DNA of 64,000 nucleotides from Talpa occidentalis (GCF_014898055.3 NW_023601433.1:73825683-73889682), one strand, 5' to 3'; positions 1 through 12,050 are shown, numbered from the stretch's first letter. Numbers and translations: made by a program. The notes: generated from the letters alone by a model not told the origin.

Positions 1-170
1 CTATGGGGGGTGTGGGGAAAAGAAGAGATTAGGGTCAAAATAAGGGGGGTAGGAATTGTATGGGGACTATAGGTGGGATGGAAATGCATACATTGTTCAA
101 AAATGAAAAATGATGTAAAAAATATATAAAATAAAAAGAAAAAATAAAAAAAGAAATAACCTTTGTCTAT
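1..170 (+). mobile_element. L1 3' UTR and A-rich tail (partial, window edge)
   Basis: G-rich sequence (GGGGGGTGTGGGG, AAGGGGGGTAGG) is followed by GCATACATTGTTCAAAAATG and an A-rich tail. It matches, in sense orientation, the complement of the L1 3' ends at 1119-1333 and 8605-8810, and resembles the sense copy at 37480-37670. It is cut by the window start. Confidence 0.65.
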
Positions 171-400
171 CGATAGATGAATGGGTCAAGTGTGGTATAT
201 ACATACAATGAATATTAGTCATCCATAAAATAGAATGAAGTTCTAATAGATACTACAATATAGATGAACCTTGAAAACATGCTAATTGAAATAAGTCAGA
301 TCCAGAAGGACAAATATATGATTACACTTGGGTGAGGTACCTAGCATAGAGAATTCCTACAGACAGAAAGTAGAATAGAGGGTACCAGAGATTGCGGTCA
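171..400 (+). mobile_element. Old L1 3' end, sense
   Basis: Sequence such as ATCGATAGATGAATGGGTCA, GTGGTATATACATACAATG and ATGAACCTTGAAAACATGCT is characteristic of the 3' part of older mammalian L1 elements. It is degenerate and non-coding. The younger L1 tail at 1-170 seems to abut or interrupt it. Confidence 0.7.
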
Positions 401-1100
401 ATTGAAGGAAAGTTTTTGTTTAATGATTTATTCGACTACAGCTGCTATGACAAAATAACACTAATGGATGACTTGAAAAACCAGCAGTGTATTGTCTCAG
501 TTTGGAGGCTAAATGTCCAAAAGCAATGTCAGTAATGTCCCCTCTGAATCCTGTGGGGGAATCTTTCTGCCTCTTCTACGTTCTGGTGTTCCTCGACTTT
601 AAGATGCATCACTCCAGTCCTCTCCAAGTGGCCTTGTCCCTGTGTCTCTTCACACATGTGTCCAAGTTTTCCTTTAAGGACACTAGTCATATTGGAATCG
701 ATGGTAGCCTGATATTCTTAACCTATTTTACCTCTGTAAAGACCCTTTTTCTAAATAACACCACTGTGAGGTACTAGAGGTAGGAATTCAGCATCTCTTT
801 TGGGACCATGTAATTTTACTCATTTCTCTTGGTTGATGAAAACGTTCTGAAATGTTGAGTGGTGTCAGTGGTACAACACTGTGCCTCTGAATTGTGCACT
901 TAAACATGATTGAACCACAATTAAGAAATGAATACACGGGCGCTCAGCAAATGTTTAAAGTTATCTGATCTAAGTTGGGTTGGATTTTGGATGTATTACT
1001 TGCAAATAGGAATTTTTACAGGGTTAATTTTAAAGAATAACTTGTGAACCTATTTCCCTCCACTCGTAGTTCCTTTCTTTAGTGGTAAATGGAATCTAGT
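401..1100. other. AT-rich intergenic stretch, nothing assigned
   Basis: I see no gene, RNA or clear repeat family here. Short open frames are not supported by coding features. Confidence 0.5.
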
Positions 1101-1351
1101 TTCATGCTTTCTAGTTTGTTTGTTTCAATTTCATTTTATTTTTAATTTTTTTTTTTATTTTTTACATCATTGTTCACTTTTAAACAATATTTGCTTCCCC
1201 CCTCCCCCTCAGGTGTAGTCCCCATAGAGTTTCCTTCCCCAATGCACCCGTGCACCATCACCTCAGTCTCCTGGGCTCCTCTCTCCCTCCCTCTGATGCC
1301 TCTCCCTCCTCCTCCCCTGCAGGATGTCTCTGGTTCATACTTTCTAGTTTG
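1101..1351 (-). mobile_element. Very short L1 3'-end insertion with 18-bp target duplication
   Basis: The insert at about 1119-1333 is a minus-strand L1 3' UTR with its poly(A) tail (poly-T on this strand) at the left. It is flanked by TTCATGCTTTCTAGTTTG (1101-1118) and TTCATACTTTCTAGTTTG (1334-1351), which differ at one base. Only about 215 bp of the 3' UTR is present, so it is an extremely 5'-truncated retrotransposition event with intact boundaries. Confidence 0.88.
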
Positions 1352-2885
1352 ATAAAGTAAAAGCTCTGTGAAACACTTCCCACCCTAAAATGTTCTTTGT
1401 TTTACCGCTTTAAGGAGTAATTTTATAGTTCAAAATAATAAAAATAATACTTTAAATGACAGTTGTCTGTGCCAATGCTATGATCCAGTTTACTGAGTTA
1501 AAAGTATAACTTAAAAATAATTCCAAGTACAAATTTTCATTCTTTACCTTTAGGGGCTACTGAGAAAAATGCCAAATTTCTCTCATTTAGTTATGATAAA
1601 TCCAGCCTCTGGAACCACCGCTTTGTACCTGATTGTACTAGAGAAGATTTACAGGAAAAAATGGTAGTTTTCCATTATCAAGCATAATTATAATATTAGA
1701 ACTAGCTGGTTAAAAATAAGATTTAAAGTAGCATGGTTTTCATTTGGTTATATTTTATCTTCCTGCACATGCGTTTATAAACATAATTTGAATCACAAAA
1801 TGCAATTGGTTGTTATTTCAAAGGGCAATGTTCTCTCTGTTGGGATCAACTGAAGTAAAATTTTCCATTTCAGTATAAGATTTCTGTTTATGTGAACTGT
1901 GGTGGTTGGGCCAGCAAATTCTAAGTACTCTTCAAGTTAAGGAATTTCGAAAACCTTTGATTTCCTTAAGTCGGACTGAATATTCTGGTTGCCAAATTAT
2001 TTATGATTTAATGCTCTGAAAAAGAATTCTAAGCTTATCTAAAAAATAAAGTAGGGGAATACTTGTCTGTTAGCCTTACTGTAATCCTGATGAGTCAAAA
2101 TTTTATTTTCATCCTACCATTCTAAGGTTCAGCTTAATTTTCAGGAAATAGAAAGTGGAGATATCATTCATTCACATTTTATTCTTTAAAAAACTTTTAA
2201 ATACAACATTAGCAAGATATTAGAGCTGTGGTAATTGGATATCTTTCAGGGTAATAAACCATTAAAGTTTATGAGTCACATTAACAGAAAGCCCTCTCAG
2301 TTCCACCATTCCCTTTATCAGTTTATTCTACAATAAACATAAAATCCTCTGCCTGGAGTTCAGAGCACAGCAAGGGAGAGAGGGGAAAGCGAGAACAGAA
2401 AATCCTGAAAGTAATAAATGGGAAATGTTCAGTAACCTTTTGATCCTCCAGCTCATGACACAAGCCCAGTGCAGAATGCACTGCTGGAAGCAGCCTAACC
2501 CGGCATTGGTGAGACTCCACCAGTGATTCAGTAACTCATTGGTGGAGTAACTCAAAGACTCAGGGACTCCCCACATGTGTGTTCTGGAAGTCATCCCAAG
2601 GCCTTGGTCAAAGGAAAAAAAACAGTGATGATGATGACTATAACAGAGCAACAGTAGGACTCTGACCTTGGTGTGGGAATAGTTACTGATTCCTTATTGA
2701 GGAAGCCTGGGCCAAGTCCCTGAGCACAGAGAGTGTCACTTGTTGCTGGTATGGACTGAGTTTCTCAGTGAGAAAAGCACCTGCTATTCCAAAACACTCC
2801 TACTTGGAAAAAGTTTCAGAAGGAGGTTATGGTGTAGAAGCTGTGTGAAGGGGTCACAGACAACACTTAGAACCCTCTATTGTTA
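1352..2885. other. Intergenic stretch, nothing assigned
   Basis: AT-rich sequence without a recognisable gene, RNA or repeat that I can name. Open frames near 2323-2651 on the minus strand lack codon or domain support. Confidence 0.5.
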
Positions 2886-2942
2886 ATTATTTTTTTAAAG
2901 ATTTATTTATTTAAGCATACAAGAGCTGGTGTACAGGCCAGA
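2886..2942 (-). mobile_element. Tail fragment of the tRNA-derived SINE
   Basis: TTTTTTTAAAGATTTATTTA followed by AAGCATACAAGAGCTGGTGT matches the 3' tail of the SINE at 8926-9185 in the same orientation. The body and head are missing. Confidence 0.6.
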
Positions 2943-3165
2943 AATGCAGGGGTATTCCTTCTTTTTCAATTTTTTGAAAGAATTTGTGTAGGATAGTCAC
3001 TCAATTATTTCTGAACATTTGGTAGAATTCATTTGTAAAGCCGACTGGTCCTGAGCTTTTGTTTTGGGGGAGTGTTTGAACTGTTTCAATTTGGCGGCTT
3101 GTAATTGGTCTGTTTAGGTGTTTTATTTCTTCTTTAGCTTTGGATGATTATATCATTCTAGGATG
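2943..3165 (-). mobile_element. L1 ORF2 remnant, antisense
   Basis: Antisense L1 ORF2 features are clear: TTTTTTGAAAGAATTTGTGT, GGTAGAATTCATTTGTAAAG, CTGGTCCTGAGCTTTTG and GTAATTGGTCTGTT. Frames are broken. Confidence 0.75.
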
Positions 3166-3840
3166 TATGCAAGTATCCTTTCAAAGGAATTCTTTGATTA
3201 CAAATTTTGAAAGAAAAAAATCATTGCTTGCCACTTCTTCCAAAAGAATGTGCTAAATGCCAGATGCTCTTTCTTGGTGGGGAAGATGTATCAAATGCAC
3301 ATCCTTCTGTAGAAACTTCAGCATTACCTTGTGATTTGTTAGAGTTTGAAAAGTCACATAGGAAATTCTTTGTTTCAAGTTCTAGATAGGAAGGGCATAG
3401 AAGGTTGGGAATTGGCATATCTCAGTCAGCAATTTGGCATCTACTCAACCAGTTGTGAGATCATTGGCATTTTCAGAACCCTGTACACATAAACAGTTTA
3501 ACAGATTTTTTTTAACAATTGAAGTCAAACCATTTTCAGCCTACATGGCCATCCTAAAGGAGTTTTTACTTCTCAAGCAGTTGCTTTTTGCCCAAAGACT
3601 AGGAAAGAAACCATTCTACCCTGTTACCTCTGACAGGACACTACAGACTCTCGTATCCCATACGCTCATCCAGATGTGTGTGCATGACTCTTGATTAAAA
3701 ATACAACTGTTGGTTGGTAAACTTATTTTCTTTGATGAAATTAAATAATTTAGCTATCTACAACCACTTGACAATAATTATAAATAGCATATATAATTAT
3801 TACTAGTGAGTGGTGGTTGATAATTGCCACATAGTCTTTC
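3166..3840. other. Intergenic stretch, nothing assigned
   Basis: No supported gene or recognisable repeat. Short open frames on both strands look like chance. Confidence 0.45.
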
Positions 3841-4106
3841 AAGAAACTTTGTCAGGGCCTCCCCAGTGGCGCAGAGGTTGAGCGCTGGGTTGCGAAGCTG
3901 CCCGCAGCCTCTGCAGCGCCGGTTCGATCCCTGGCTGCTCCCTGGCCACCGGAGGAGGGTCCCAGATGGCGCGCAGACCTCTCCTGTCGCCCGCTGCTTC
4001 CCTCAGCAGTGTACTTCAGTCCCTCTGCCTGCTCTGCTCCCCACTTTGGCTCTGGTGAATTCTCTCACCCTCCCGTGCTTCTTACTGTACCCAGTGCTTG
4101 TATGTA

Positions 4107-4137
<31 letters not shown>

Positions 4138-4168
4138 ATCTTTTTTTTAAAAAAAGAAACTTTATCAG
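3841..4168 (+). mobile_element. tRNA-derived SINE, full length, with 15-bp target duplication
   Basis: The SINE (about 3856-4153) starts GGCCTCCCCAGTGGCGCAGA. It has an A-box-like TGGCGCAGAGGTTGAG and a B-box-like GGTTCGATCCC, a shared body (GCAGACCTCTCCTGTCGCCC), and a tail of ATAAATAAATAAATC followed by T-runs. The tail therefore holds AATAAA and a pol III terminator (TCTTTT), the T+ class of mammalian SINE. Flanks AAGAAACTTTGTCAG (3841-3855) and AAGAAACTTTATCAG (4154-4168) are target duplications differing at one base. Confidence 0.93.
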
Positions 4169-4980
4169 TTATTTGATTCTGTACTACTTACTAACTTGGT
4201 CAGATTCCAGATAAAGTTAACCTTGCCATGCTGTCAAAATGAGCAGAATGTTTGGAAATTGTTAATAAACAATGGACGTTTATCTGATACTACCTATAGA
4301 GAACTTCCTTATGAATGTATTTTTTTCAGAGAACTGTTGGTGTGTTTAAATAAAACTTTCAGCAATGTTTTTACTTTTGCTACCTTAGATGGTGGGAGTT
4401 TTCAACTCAGGTTAGTAAGTTGTTTTTTTTTTTTTTATAAAAAGGGTTCAGCGATGAAGATCAAGATAATAACATTGAAAACCCTTGTGTCTACCACTTA
4501 CCCTAGGAAATAACAAATACACACAATTTATCAGCTGGTATATTCTTCCACACATACCTTTAATAGATTATTTTACTCATTGTTATTGATAGCACTTACC
4601 ATTTCAATAAGTATAGTTCTAATTCATTCTTCTTTCATTGCTGCACAATTCACCATTGTCTTGGTCATAGGATATATGGCAGAGTCATAGGTTATAAACG
4701 TTTTTCATAGTTTTTATCAAATTACTTTCCAAAATATTCATTCACTTCATAGATCAGTTATGTCATAGAAGGTCATTCAATTTGGCTTTGTCTCATGTTT
4801 CATCATGATTAGATTCAAGAATCACAGGAGTGCTGCGATCTTCTGAATGTTTCCAATGATGACTTTTATTATAAAATGGCACATGATTCCAGCTTATCCC
4901 ATTTCTGATGCTTTGTATTTGGTCACTTCATAAAAATGATGTCTGTGAGGCTTCTTTATGTGGTTATTCTTTTTCTTTTC
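4169..4980. other. Intergenic stretch, nothing assigned
   Basis: AT-rich, with no supported gene. Parts (around 4560-4760, GCTGCACAATTCACCATTG, ATCAAATTACTTTCC) look like decayed L1 3' UTR/ORF2 sequence but are too degenerate to delimit. Confidence 0.4.
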
Positions 4981-5150
4981 TTTTTTTAAAAGATTATTTA
5001 TGCATACAAGAACTGGGGTATAGGCCAGAGGTGGGGGTGGGGGTGAGAGGATTCACCAGAGACAGAGTGGGGAACAGATCAGGCAGATTGACTGAAATAG
5101 GTTGCCTCTTAACCCCTTGCGGCACCAGAGAGGCCCTCTTTTTCTTTTTG
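4981..5150 (-). mobile_element. Internally deleted SINE copy
   Basis: A minus-strand copy: tail TTTTTTTAAAAGATTATTTA, body GGATTCACCAGAGACAGAGT, and head complement CACCAGAGAGGCC. About 100 bp of the middle, including the B box, is missing or replaced. Flanks TCTTTTTCTTTTCT and TCTTTTTCTTTTTG are consistent with a target duplication in a T-rich site. Confidence 0.7.
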
Positions 5151-5199
5151 TAACTGTTAAATATTTATGACAAGGTTACTTTGAAACAGCATAATATTT

Positions 5200-6000
5200 C
5201 ATTCTCCACATCCACTTCCAGCCATGATGGAGTAACAGTGTGCAGAAGACTTAACCTACAGTCTTAAAACAAAAATTTAATAGAACATAGGGATTATTTT
5301 CGAGACATTGAATGCTTGGTAATGCTGGATATTGATCCCTCAAATGAGGTAGCCTCATGATTTCCCCAACTTAGTGCTTGGAAAGCATTCCCTAGGCCTC
5401 ATCACAGGGACAGGGAAATTATACAAGCTCAGTGGTCTCAGTTGAGATTGAGGATTTGGGCAGCTAACTGTGTCTGGCATTCACAGGACAGAGTATCAGT
5501 GAGGAGAGCGCACTAGAAATTGGCAGATCAGCAAAGGGTCTCGAGTCTTCAGCACATTTGTTGGTAAACTACCCCAGATTGGGGATAGAACAGGACCTGC
5601 ATAATGAGGAGACAGAACAACTTGTGATGCTTACAGAGATGGGAATAGTTCATGTACCCATCAGCCAGGATGGAGAAACCTTGACATACATGGCACTGGG
5701 TAGAGTTCACAGAATGTGAACTCAGTGATGGAGCCAAATTAGCCATGGACTGCAGGCTGTTCTGGCCCAAACCTAATAAAGCTTATAAGCAGCCTTGAAA
5801 GGATCAAATGGATTCAAAGTATCTTAACCATATCCCAGAATAAAACACAAAATATAATATTTAAAGATATACTCTTCCCTCCAAAATCCAAAAGGTGTCT
5901 AACATCTAAGTAATAATTACTAGGGATGAAAAGTAGGACAATACAACTGTTAATGAGAAGACTCATTCAAAACTGACAAGAAAAGGCATATGATTGAATT
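5200..6000 (+). mobile_element. Ancient L1/HAL1-type 5' region, sense
   Basis: CCAGCCATGATGGAGTAACA, GAGGTAGCCTCATGATTTCC and later GAAAAGTAGGACAATACAAC resemble the 5' UTR and start of ORF1 of old mammalian L1/HAL1 elements. It is highly mutated, with no open ORF1. Limits are approximate. Confidence 0.5.
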
Positions 6001-6189
6001 AAACAAGAACATTAAAACAAGTATATGTCATATGTTCCATAAGATAGAGAAGAATATGAGTGTAATAAAGAGTGCAGTGGAAACTTTGTAGAAGATCCAG
6101 ATGATTCTTATATATGGAGACAGTCTTGTTCCTCATCGAACTTTCAATTTTAGTTAGTATAGACTTGTGGTTTCCTATTTTAGTCAGAG

Positions 6190-6620
6190 AATGATAATTT
6201 GTCACTACCATTATTTATTTTTATGTTCAAATAGTACCAGATTTGTCCAGTAGGACCCCTTCAATTGTCCTGTCAAATGTGCATTTTTGATGTGTTCCAA
6301 TCATTCTTTGAGTACTGTCTTATATGCAGAATGTTTTATTTTTCCCCAAGAAGCCCTGGTTCTTTTTTAAGAAGACAAGTATTTAGAAGCCAAGATATGT
6401 GTTAGTTTTCATTACTGTGTGGTGTTGCTGCTGCCAGACACATACAGTCACAGCTAGGAAATATATCTGTATATTTATATCGATGGAGCCATCAAGCAAC
6501 AGATATAAACCATCAGTTACACCAATCCCTCCATTTCAGATCCAGCTAGGATTCACTCTAGTTTTCTGTACCGTCTGTGTAACTCCTTCTCTAGCAGTGA
6601 CAAACCAGAGTCCCATTATC
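6190..6620. mobile_element. Ancient interspersed repeat, family not assigned
   Basis: Segments such as TTCAAATAGTACCAGATTTG, AAGAAGCCCTGGTTC and ACAGCTAGGAAATATATCTG recur in many mammalian genomes to my recollection. I cannot name the family safely; a repeat-library search is needed. Confidence 0.4.
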
Positions 6621-7780
6621 CTTGATATTGCTGTCTGTCTGATCACCTCCTCATTGCCACTTGGGTGGATGCTCCCCTCAGACACTTAGGGCCCAACACC
6701 CTACATTGGACCGTTGTTAACACTTCCTTGCATGGACTTCTTCTCACCCAGCCTATGCTCTGCCACCCGGCACTGTCCTCCCACCCCTCAAGGGTGTCCT
6801 CCCAACCCCGATCCCCCAAGGCCACCACCCTCCTCCCTCATGTGGAAAGCTACCTCGCTCATAACCACCTCACTCAGGCTTTTGTTCTGGTGCTTTTTGA
6901 TACACAAAAATTCATTTCTTTCATGGTTTATGTTTTTTGTGTCTTACTTCAGAAATCTTATTTTGAAATCATAAGAATATTCTTTTATAAAACTTATTTT
7001 TCATACTAAGGTAAGAAGTAGGGATCAGGTTTTTTTTTTTCTTTCAGGATGGATATTTCTTACTAAATGGGTTCCAGTAATATTTATTGAATAATTCATA
7101 TTTTAACCTGTGAGCTATCACTGATCTATAAACTATGAGACTGGTCTTCATTTTCACTTCTGTAAAAGGAAGTTTCTATATGTTTGTGGTCTTTGTCTAT
7201 TTCTGTGCTAATCATAACCAGTCTGTCTTATTTGCCATAACTTTACAGTCAGGGTCCAATCAGGAAAACAGATCACTCTTAAGTATTTGAATCAAAGTCG
7301 ATTTAATATGGAGAATTGGATGCTTATAAAAGTATTTGTGGCAGGACTGTGGCAAAAAGATACTGGAAGTGACTGCTATCTCTCAGGTTTGCCACTCACC
7401 TTCAGGGAATCTGGAAGTTGCAGAAACCACAGAAAAAAAATCTCTGAAAAATAATCAGTTGTCACAAGCACTGCTGATTTATTGTTTTAAAAAAATGAAA
7501 GATGTTGCAAAATCTCATATCTGCTAAAGTCCTTCATTCACATCTGCCCATCTTTGACAAAAGAGCAAAAATATACTTCTCTGTTGTCCTCACATTTTAT
7601 GAGTGCCTTTCACTGAGAATATAACCAGAAACATGCTGGGGTGGGTTGGGGGTGGAATAGAACTCTTGGACATCCAGCCCTGTGAGACAGAGGAGAGCCA
7701 AGAAGGGACAGGATGGTGTGAATTGCCTATGGGCATTCCGGCATAGATATATGTTAATTAGATTCGTTATCTAGGTAGGT
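6621..7780. other. Intergenic stretch, mostly unassigned
   Basis: No supported gene. A segment at 7250-7370 (AGGGTCCAATCAGGAAAACA and following) looks like an old repeat end, but I could not assign it. The 114-codon frame at 6665-7009 shows no domain or splice support. Confidence 0.4.
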
Positions 7781-8604
7781 ATGAGAGTTTAGTTGTTCTG
7801 TATACTCACCAACATTTGGTATAGCCAGTCTTTTTAATTTAGCCATTCTAAAAGAGGGAAGTATTTTTTCATTATAATGTGCGTATTGATCATTAGTATA
7901 TCTTCCTTTGTGGTGCTTCTGCTCAAATCTTTTGCCTTTTTTTATTTGATGTTTTACTGAGCTGCAGGTGTTTTGTATATATTCCAGACACAGGTCTTTG
8001 GTCAGTAAAGGTATTCTGAGAAAGTATCATGGCTATTTCTCCTAGGCTGTGTTTGCCTTTTTATTTTCTTAGTCATGCCTTTTGAAGAGCAGAAGCTTTT
8101 AATTTTGAAAGATTCCAGTGTATTAAATTTTTCATGTAGGTTAGTGCTTTCAGTCTCTTAAGAAATCCTTGCCTGACCAAGGTCAAGAGATAGTCTCCTA
8201 TTTATGAAGCTTTATAATTTTCAGCCTTTATGTCTAAGTTTATGAGCCATCTCAAATTAATTTTTGAGTATGGTATGAGGTAATCATTGAGGTTTTATTT
8301 TTCTAAATGCTGTGTAGTTGTTTTAGTACATTTTGAAAGCTGTATCTTTTCCCCTATTGAATCAACTTGACATCCTTTATTGACAATCAGAATACAGTGT
8401 ATGTCTGGGCTCTATTTTTGTTATATATTTCTGGACTCTAGTCTGCCTCGTCATCTAGTTGTTTATATGCTAAAACCAGAAAGTTTACTGTCACTTTAAA
8501 TAAGTCTTGAAGTTAACAACTTTTTCAAGTTTGTTTTGACTCCTATAGATTATTTGCATTTACAAATTTTAGATTTAACTTTGTCTATCAAAAAAAAGTT
8601 AAGA

Positions 8605-9290
8605 TTTTTTTTTTAAAATTTTTATTTATATATTTTTTATGTCATTGTTCACTTTTAAACAATGTTTGCTCCCCCCCAGGTGTAGTCCCCACAGATTTAC
8701 TTCACCAGTGCACCCGTGCACCATCACCACAGTCCCGGTGCTCCTCCCTCCCTTCCTCTGATTCCTCTCCCTCCTCCTGCCCTGCAGGATGTCTCTGGTT
8801 TACAATTGTCTGTTTGTTTTGTTTTGTTGTGTCGTGTTTTGTATTCTTATTATTTTTTCCCCTGATGTCTTATTTGGTTCCCCTATATTCCTCCTATAAG
8901 TGAAACCATCTGATATTTTTCTTTTTTTTCTTTAAAGATTTATTTATTTATTTATACAAGCACTGGGTACAGTCCAAGCGCAGGAGGGTGAGAGAATTCA
9001 CCAGAGCCAGAGTGGGGAACAGAACAGGCAGAGGGGAGCAGTGGGCACAGCAGGAGAGGTCTGTCGTGCCATGTGGGACCCTTGCTGGTGGCCGGAGGTG
9101 GGTGGGGGGGGATCGAACTGGCGCTGCAGAGGCTGCGGGCAGCTTCACAGCCCAGCGCTCAATCGCTGCGCCACCAGGGGAGGCCCTGATATTTTTCTTT
9201 TTCCTTCTGACTTATTTCACTGAGCATAATTCCTTCTAGCTCCATCCACGTTGCTGCAGATAGCATGAATTTATCTTTTCATTCCATTAT
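8605..9290 (-). mobile_element. Younger truncated L1 inserted in the older L1
   Basis: Minus-strand L1 3' UTR (poly-T, TTTTTATGTCATTGTTCACT, CCTGCAGGATGTCTCTGG) followed by 3' L1 sequence (AAGTGAAACCATCTGATATT ... CTTATTTCACTGAGCATAAT). It closely matches the insert at 1119-1333. No clear target duplication was found. A SINE interrupts it. Confidence 0.78.
8910..9201 (-). mobile_element. tRNA-derived SINE nested in the younger L1
   Basis: A full-length minus-strand copy (about 8926-9185) ends at CCACCAGGGGAGGCC, the complement of the SINE head. The target duplication is CTGATATTTTTCTTTT at 8910-8925 and 9186-9201, identical over 16 bp. The two flanks join to restore continuous L1 sequence, showing it is the last arrival in the nest. 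Confidence 0.92.
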
Positions 9291-9470
9291 ATTGGCTGCA
9301 ATTGTGTTGACTCTGTAGATAAATTTGGGGAGAATTAACATCTTAACAAGATTGGATATCCCATCCATGAACATAGTATCTCTCAGTTTATGTCTTTAAT
9401 TTTTCCCAGTAGTATTTTGTAGTTTTTAGCATAAAAGTTTTACATTTTGTTAAATTTATTAACTATTTTT

Positions 9471-12050
9471 TTCATCTGCTTTGTTGAGTGATAATCTGTA
9501 TACTATGAACCTTAGCCATTTTAACTATAAATTCGATGTTTTAATCAACTTTTCATATTTGAAGTAGTTTAATTTTAAAAATACTGTTGTATTCAGTGCT
9601 AAAATGTCTTCACTCACTGTTGCCCATTTCCATTTTCTTAACCATTTTTGAAGCAATAAAATCAAAGTTTAATTAAACATTAAGGTTTTGAAGAAAAGGG
9701 AACTTTTTAGAAAATCTGAATTGAAGGAGTACCGTAAGGGCAGGTGATGTCCTCAGGTTTGTTGGGGTAGAGTTTGTTTCAGGGGTGTTGGGGATAATAG
9801 ACCTGGGGATGTGCAGGTGAAAACAGGGAAAGCTCTATGTGTGTGTGCATGTGTGAAGATAGCTGTGATGGGAGACCAAGGACTGTCAACAACTGGCAAG
9901 CTCAGGAGAGGCAGAATAACCTCAGGAGTGGGCAGGAGTACCAAGATAGTACAAAATCTGCTCACATGTAGAGAAAAAGAAAAGCTCATCCCTTCCCTCC
10001 AAAGTCTCTGCTCATTCTCTGTCAGCAGCCTACAGGACTCTAGCCCTTTTGGAAAGTGCATGAATCTGTAGTCTCCATTCAAATTAATTGCCCTGGGCAT
10101 TCTCTTCTCTAGAAAGTACCTTCCACATTCTTTTCATAGAAGCAGCAGTAGCTCAGTCTAGACACCCTGGAGCAGATACTGCTACTTGTAGGTGACAGAT
10201 GAACTGGATGACTGATGTTCCAGCCCTCTTGGGGGTGCAAACAGACACAAGTGTCAGAGAAGGGTAAATGGTACTACCACTCCAAGTCCTATGGCAGTTT
10301 TCTAAGCCAGAAGGCTCCTATGTACAGGCTCTGAACCCACTCTTGCCCTTACTCCAGCAACACAGCTTGGCCAGAGCCAGAGTACAGTACAGGAAGGGGC
10401 CAGGATGGTGCTCGCTTTCTGACACATCTGCAACACTGCAGGCTGGTCCACAATGAGCTGTCTCAGGGGCAGGCACCCGACTGTTCCTCTTTGTCAGCAG
10501 TCTGTTTCTCGAGGGGAATGGATTCTTTGTGAGAGTGGGAGGCTCATCAGCAGCTTTTGAGGCAATTATGGATGGTTTCTCCAGGACCCCTGGCCCATAG
10601 GCCAGGGAGGAGTTGGGGCTCCAGTTGCTTTTGTTTTTCCCCTTTGAGTTGATAGGCATCAGACACAGAACTCTGCAGTTCACATCTTGCTGCTGTCACA
10701 GAAACCCACTTAAATATCCTAAGACACATGTCATTCCCAATCACTCACTTTTTCTCCCATTTTCGATGGCTACCATCACCTTGATCCTGTCCTTCACTAG
10801 GATGTGGGTGTGGGCCACAGTGGGGGGAAGAACTGGGACACGGCCCTCCTGCTGCAGTAGCCTGGTCAGTTATGTTTTTTGATGTAATGGTAAAAAGAAT
10901 TGGTTTTAATTTTGTTGTCCAGTGTTTGTTGCCAATATATGGAAATACAGTTGTATATACTTTTGGTTATGGATGTCTCTTACTCAAAATTATTTTATTC
11001 TTTAAGAATACTTAGCCTCTATTTTTTTCTAATACATAGAATGGGCTTGTTTAATAGACCATACCAACCTACTATCATTAATTATATTAAAATAAAAATT
11101 CAGATCCTCGGTCACACTAATTTTTTTTCAGTAGCTCAATAACCACATGTGTCTACTAGTAGCTACTGTGTTAGCACAGATTTACATCATGGCAAAAAGT
11201 CATTGAAAAGCACTCTGTGAAGGGGTGCGGTGGCCCCAACTTCGGCATCTGTCCCAAGTGTTTTCTCATGGTGTTGTGTAATTTCATTCTAATAATCTCT
11301 GTGTTCACAGAAAATTGAAAGCTCTATACAAAATTTAAAACCTTAATTAAAAGCAGATTAAACTTTCATTTCAAGACTACCTCATAAGTGATGCTGTATC
11401 TTTTCTATTGCACTACAAGCAACTTAAAATTGACCATTAGATTTTGCCGCATGCATATAGTTGTTATCATGTTGATCTTATGTTTGATTTGAGGGCATGG
11501 TTCAAGAACGAAGAGGAATTGATGACATGGAGTGTAGACCAATCAGAAGCTGTGTTCTGAACGAAGAGCAGAGGAAGGGGACTTTCAATGGATGGGGCAT
11601 GGGGCTAAATGGAGAGATTACAACCTCTTTACATGCCATTAGGTGTGATTCATTTGAGAGGGAAAATTAATCTGGCGATGCAGGAGAGAAAGGGAGCGTT
11701 AGCACACTGTGGTTCAAGTAGGTGAGTCAGAATGGATTTGGCAAGCAAAGGTGTTGGTCCTGGAAAGGGACCCAGATGACTTCCCCCTACAAAAATAGGA
11801 GGGGAGGCAGAGATTAGCCATAGAAGAAACCCGGGACTTCTGACTGATGCTAAATTTTTTTCTTATATCCAGGTGTGTAGGACTGTAAGGAGGGGGGTTG
11901 TTTTGATGGCCCTTCACTGTAGGGTCTCAGGCCTCCATATTTGTGTGTACTTTGTTTCACTATATATGTATATATATGTATCACTACCTTTTGGCTTTCC
12001 CTTCAGTTGCAAAGACCTGATCTAGTTACGATTTCCTGAATTGAATTCAT
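9471..12050. other. Intergenic stretch, nothing assigned
   Basis: No supported gene or clear repeat. Overlapping 60-120 codon frames on both strands (9753-10100, 10318-10683) are incompatible with each other and lack domains, so I treat them as chance. A short alternating AT/TG run lies at about 11960-11980. Confidence 0.45.

Larger units (their letters stand above)
7790..9470 (-). mobile_element. Old L1 ORF2/3' region, antisense, interrupted by younger elements
   Basis: The two ends are colinear with antisense L1: CTCACCAACATTTGGTATAG and GGTCTTTGGTCAGTAAAGGT on the left, then CTCTGTAGATAAATTTGGGG and ATCCATGAACATAGTATCTC on the right (9308 onward). About 685 bp of younger sequence (8605-9290) splits them. 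Confidence 0.8.

Noticed and set aside
3856..3960. tRNA gene suggested by A-box and B-box-like sequence
   Set aside because: The sequence is the head of a SINE with a long body, poly(A)-type tail and target duplication, not a foldable mature tRNA.
9753..10100. 115-codon minus-strand frame overlapping an 86-codon plus-strand frame
   Set aside because: Mutually overlapping frames with no domain, no splice-site support and no codon bias. Intergenic.
10318..10683. 121-codon minus-strand frame
   Set aside because: No recognisable family; overlaps other equally long frames; intergenic.
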